In this document: piece after piece, positions 61,627-64,000 of the stretch
Layout: each line of letters begins with the position of its first letter
How positions within the stretch are numbered: the first letter of the stretch is position 1
Program-made: the position numbers and the translations under genes
The notes under the pieces: model-generated
Told to the model about the DNA's origin: nothing
Database searches by the model: none
Seen by the model: only the letters and a program-made list of their open reading frames with translations
Source of the DNA: Burkholderiales bacterium
Lineage (GTDB): Bacteria; Pseudomonadota; Gammaproteobacteria; Burkholderiales; SG8-41
DNA length: 64,000 bases
NCBI GenBank assembly: GCA_030683105.1
Contig: JAUXMZ010000012.1
Location: 1-64,000, forward strand
Reading direction: 5' to 3'

Positions 61627-64000
61627 TCACCAGTCTTCCCGCACCGCACTCAATACGCTGCGGTCCATCGCCCGGCGGCCGCTCCACACCGCGGTTGCGC
61701 TGGCAGCGGCGACCAGCGCGGCTGCCAGCCCGGCGAGCGCGAGCCACGGCAGGTGCAAATCCATGCTCCAGTGAAATGACTGGCGGTTGATGACGTGAAT
61801 CAGGATCAGGCTGATCACCCAGCCCAGGGCAAGTCCGACACCGACGCCGAGTCCGGCCACCCAAATGCCCTCGCATCCGAGCATGATGCCGATCTCGCGG
61901 CGCGTCATGCCGACATGACGCAAGACGCCGAATTCGCGGCGCCGGGCCAGCGCCTGTGCGCTGAAACTTACGCTGACGCCGAACAGGCCTATCAGCACCG
62001 CCACGATCTCGAGGGCGTACGTGATGGCGAAAGTCCGGTCAAAGATGGCTAGCGAGGTGGCGCGTATTTCGCGCGTCTCGGCGATATCGATGCCGTCGGC
62101 GCCGCGCAGGCGCTCGCGTAATGCCTGCCGGGTCTGCTGCAGGGACGCGCCCGCGGCCAGCCACAATGCGGCATCGTTGGCGAGGGTGTCCCCGGTGATG
62201 CGGATATAGAGATCGCGGTCGATGATGGCGGCGCCGGTCTGTCGCGCATAATCGCGCCAAATCCCGGCTACGGTGAAACGCATGGCCTGTCCGCCTATCG
62301 GCAGAATGATGTGATCGCCGACATGATATTGAAACAAGTCAGCCGCGATTTCGGAAACCCAAACCGGCGGCGGCTCATCAGCGCGAGGCACGCGCGAGGG
62401 GCCGGTCAAGGGCAGGGTGTGGTGTGCCGCGCCGGCATCGACCGGACGCGCGAGCAGGGAGATCGGCGGCCGGTCGGGCCCAAGCAGCAGGTTCTGGCTG
62501 CGCAGGAACCTGACGCTGGCGACACCGGGCGTGCCGGCGATGCGTGCCTGTTCCTCGCTGGTGAAAAACCCCGTCTCGCCGCCGCGCGCCGCGCGCAAAT
62601 AAAGATCGGCCGGCAGGACGCGGGTCAGCCAGTGATCGAGCGAATTTCGAAAAGATCCGACCATGATCAGCATGGCGACCATCAGGCTGAAGCTGGTCAC
62701 TATGGCCGTGATGCTGATGGCAACATGGCGCGGCGACGCCTTCAATTGCGCGGTCGCGAGCAGCGCCGGCGGGAAGCGCGGCGCCGGCAGGCGCGGCAGT
62801 AAGACTGCGACGAGCCAAGGCAGGATGAGGATGGTGCCGAGCAGGATCAGCGCGATCGCCAGGTATCCCAACAGCGGCAGGCCCGTGAGCGCAGGGGCTT
62901 GCGTGCACGCCAGTCCGAAGCCGATCAGCGCCATTCCGTATGGCATAGCCCTTTGTTTTTTAAATGATTCTTCTTCATCTTTTGCTTTCAGCGCCAGTGC
63001 CGGCGCGCGCCGGCCGGCTTCGATTGCCGGCAATGTCGCGCCCAGCACGCAGAATGCGATGCCGAGCAGCCAGAACAAGGCGAGCGCACCGGGCTCGACG
63101 TGCAGCGCAGGGGAAATCGCATCGAAATAACCTGCGCCCAGATCGGTGCCGAAATGCTTGAGCATGGCAGCGGCAACGCCATAACCCAGGACGACGCCCA
63201 GCGTGGAGCCCGCTACGCCCATCAAGGCGCCTTCGGCGACCAGGAGTCTGACCAGCGCCAGGCGGGTCAGGCCGGTCACCCGCAGCAACGCGAAATGCGT
63301 GCGCCGGCGCAAGACGGAAAGCACCTGTGTGGAATACACCAGGAAAGCCCCGGTGAATAACGCCACCAAGGCCAGCATATCGAGATTGAGACGGTAGGCG
63401 CGCGACACGCTGGCGCTGCGCTCGACCTCGACGTCAGGGGTGGTCACGATAACGCCCGCGGGCAGCAGCGTTGCGAGATCGTGCCGAAAGGCCGCAATAT
63501 CGACGCCTGGATGCAATCGCAGATCGATGCGGTTGAGCCGACCCAGCCTGGCCAGACGCCACTGCGCCGAGGCGATGTCCATGACGCCAAGCCTCTGGCG
63601 GTAAGCGCTAGGCGGCAGCAGGCCCGCCACCTTCAGTTCTATGCTTGTAGTGCCGACGTACGCGCGCAACGTATCGCCAGCCTTCATGCCCAGCCAATCG
63701 GCAGCGGCATGGCTCAGCAGCACTGCATCGGGGTCGAGGAGGTCGGTGATCTGATTCTGCATGCCGGCCAGCAATGCTGGCTGAATCATTGCCATGCGAA
63801 ATGGATCGATACCGATCAGTTTTAATCTGTCGCTGCTGCCAGAGAGCGGCACATCGATTTCCACCGCGGGACTAACTGCCTGAACTTGTGGCAGGCGGGC
63901 CACTTTGGGATACAGTTCTTCGGCAAAACCGGCGCGCGGGCCTCTGATCACGAGATCGACTTTGCCGGTGAGGCCGCGCACGGCAAGGCTGAATTCGTTC
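61627..64000 (-). CDS. FtsX-like ABC transporter permease (5' end cut by window edge)
   Basis: At least 791 residues read on the minus strand from the right edge; the N-terminus lies outside. Two FtsX-type modules are seen, each with a periplasmic domain and about four membrane helices, and a final helix set near SFSAQALARRREFGVLRHVGMTRREIGIMLGCEG (residues about 680-715) with the characteristic RRREFGVLRHVG. This DevC/MacB-like large permease, together with the lipocalin gene 21 bases on, matches the lipoprotein/lipid-exporter class with an AttH partner. The ATPase gene is probably upstream, beyond the edge. Confidence 0.92.
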   Translation of the reverse strand, partial: NEFSLAVRGLTGKVDLVIRGPRAGFAEELYPKVARLPQVQAVSPAVEIDVPLSGSSDRLKLIGIDPFRMAMIQPALLAGMQNQITDLLDPDAVLLSHAAADWLGMKAGDTLRAYVGTTSIELKVAGLLPPSAYRQRLGVMDIASAQWRLARLGRLNRIDLRLHPGVDIAAFRHDLATLLPAGVIVTTPDVEVERSASVSRAYRLNLDMLALVALFTGAFLVYSTQVLSVLRRRTHFALLRVTGLTRLALVRLLVAEGALMGVAGSTLGVVLGYGVAAAMLKHFGTDLGAGYFDAISPALHVEPGALALFWLLGIAFCVLGATLPAIEAGRRAPALALKAKDEEESFKKQRAMPYGMALIGFGLACTQAPALTGLPLLGYLAIALILLGTILILPWLVAVLLPRLPAPRFPPALLATAQLKASPRHVAISITAIVTSFSLMVAMLIMVGSFRNSLDHWLTRVLPADLYLRAARGGETGFFTSEEQARIAGTPGVASVRFLRSQNLLLGPDRPPISLLARPVDAGAAHHTLPLTGPSRVPRADEPPPVWVSEIAADLFQYHVGDHIILPIGGQAMRFTVAGIWRDYARQTGAAIIDRDLYIRITGDTLANDAALWLAAGASLQQTRQALRERLRGADGIDIAETREIRATSLAIFDRTFAITYALEIVAVLIGLFGVSVSFSAQALARRREFGVLRHVGMTRREIGIMLGCEGIWVAGLGVGVGLALGWVISLILIHVINRQSFHWSMDLHLPWLALAGLAAALVAAASATAVWSGRRAMDRSVLSAVREDW

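Overview
This 64 kb window reads as a chromosomal segment of a GC-rich, chemolithotrophic sulfur-oxidising betaproteobacterium (Nitrosomonadales-like, for example relatives of Sulfuricella, Thiobacillus or Sulfuritalea). This placement is an inference from gene content: an oxidative-type reverse dissimilatory sulfite reductase (rDsr) operon with dsrEFH and dsrL, a betaproteobacterial alaC-hom-thrC block, and many sulfur-trafficking proteins. No rRNA or tRNA gene and no CRISPR array was recognised.

Layout. 1-6.1 kb: a MoxR ATPase cut by the window edge, a histone-deacetylase-like hydrolase, a large GAF/PAS/GGDEF/EAL/receiver protein and a Mth938-like protein. 6.2-11 kb: amino-acid and cofactor housekeeping (alaC-hom-thrC, then nadC on the opposite strand). 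11.1-14.3 kb, minus strand: a five-gene set divergent from dsrA, made of a small protein, a stand-alone Cas6/Cmx6-like protein, a fused double TusA, an uncharacterised protein and a TauD/TfdA-type dioxygenase. 14.5-31.1 kb, plus strand: the rDsr operon dsrABEFHCMKLJOP, then a TrpD2-like protein, dsrN, a cysteine-less DsrC paralogue, dsrR, a dihydrolipoamide-dehydrogenase-like flavoprotein and a uroporphyrinogen-III methyltransferase for siroheme. 31.1-34.7 kb, minus strand: a NarXL-like two-component pair, a periplasmic two-domain rhodanese and a BldC/MerR-like regulator.

34.8-47.0 kb is an accessory-looking island that mixes glycan or lipid enzymes (GT2, SPASM radical SAM, B12-binding radical SAM, UGM-like flavoprotein, SDR epimerase, GT39) with sulfur carriers and transporters (TusA, YeeE/YedE, three DsrE-like small proteins) under a PAS-LuxR regulator. 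Two copies of one 22-bp palindrome lie near its two ends. 47.5-53.8 kb, minus strand: a polyketide-cyclase-like membrane protein, a universal stress protein, a 41-residue membrane peptide, a YeiH-type transporter, a haloacid dehalogenase and cydAB. 54.0-56.6 kb: clpB behind a near-consensus heat-shock promoter. 56.6-64 kb, minus strand: a CHASE/PAS/GAF/GGDEF/EAL protein, a CrtC/AttH-like lipocalin and an FtsX-type ABC permease cut by the window edge.

How it fits together. Sulfur delivered by TusA/DsrE-type carriers reaches DsrEFH and then DsrC. DsrAB oxidises it to sulfite, and DsrMKJOP and DsrL re-oxidise the carriers. DsrN and the SUMT supply amidated siroheme. The genes least explained by this scheme are the orphan Cas6-like protein and its neighbours, and the sulfur/glycan island with its shared palindromes. 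Several families of dispersed intergenic repeats sit between genes, even inside the dsr operon.
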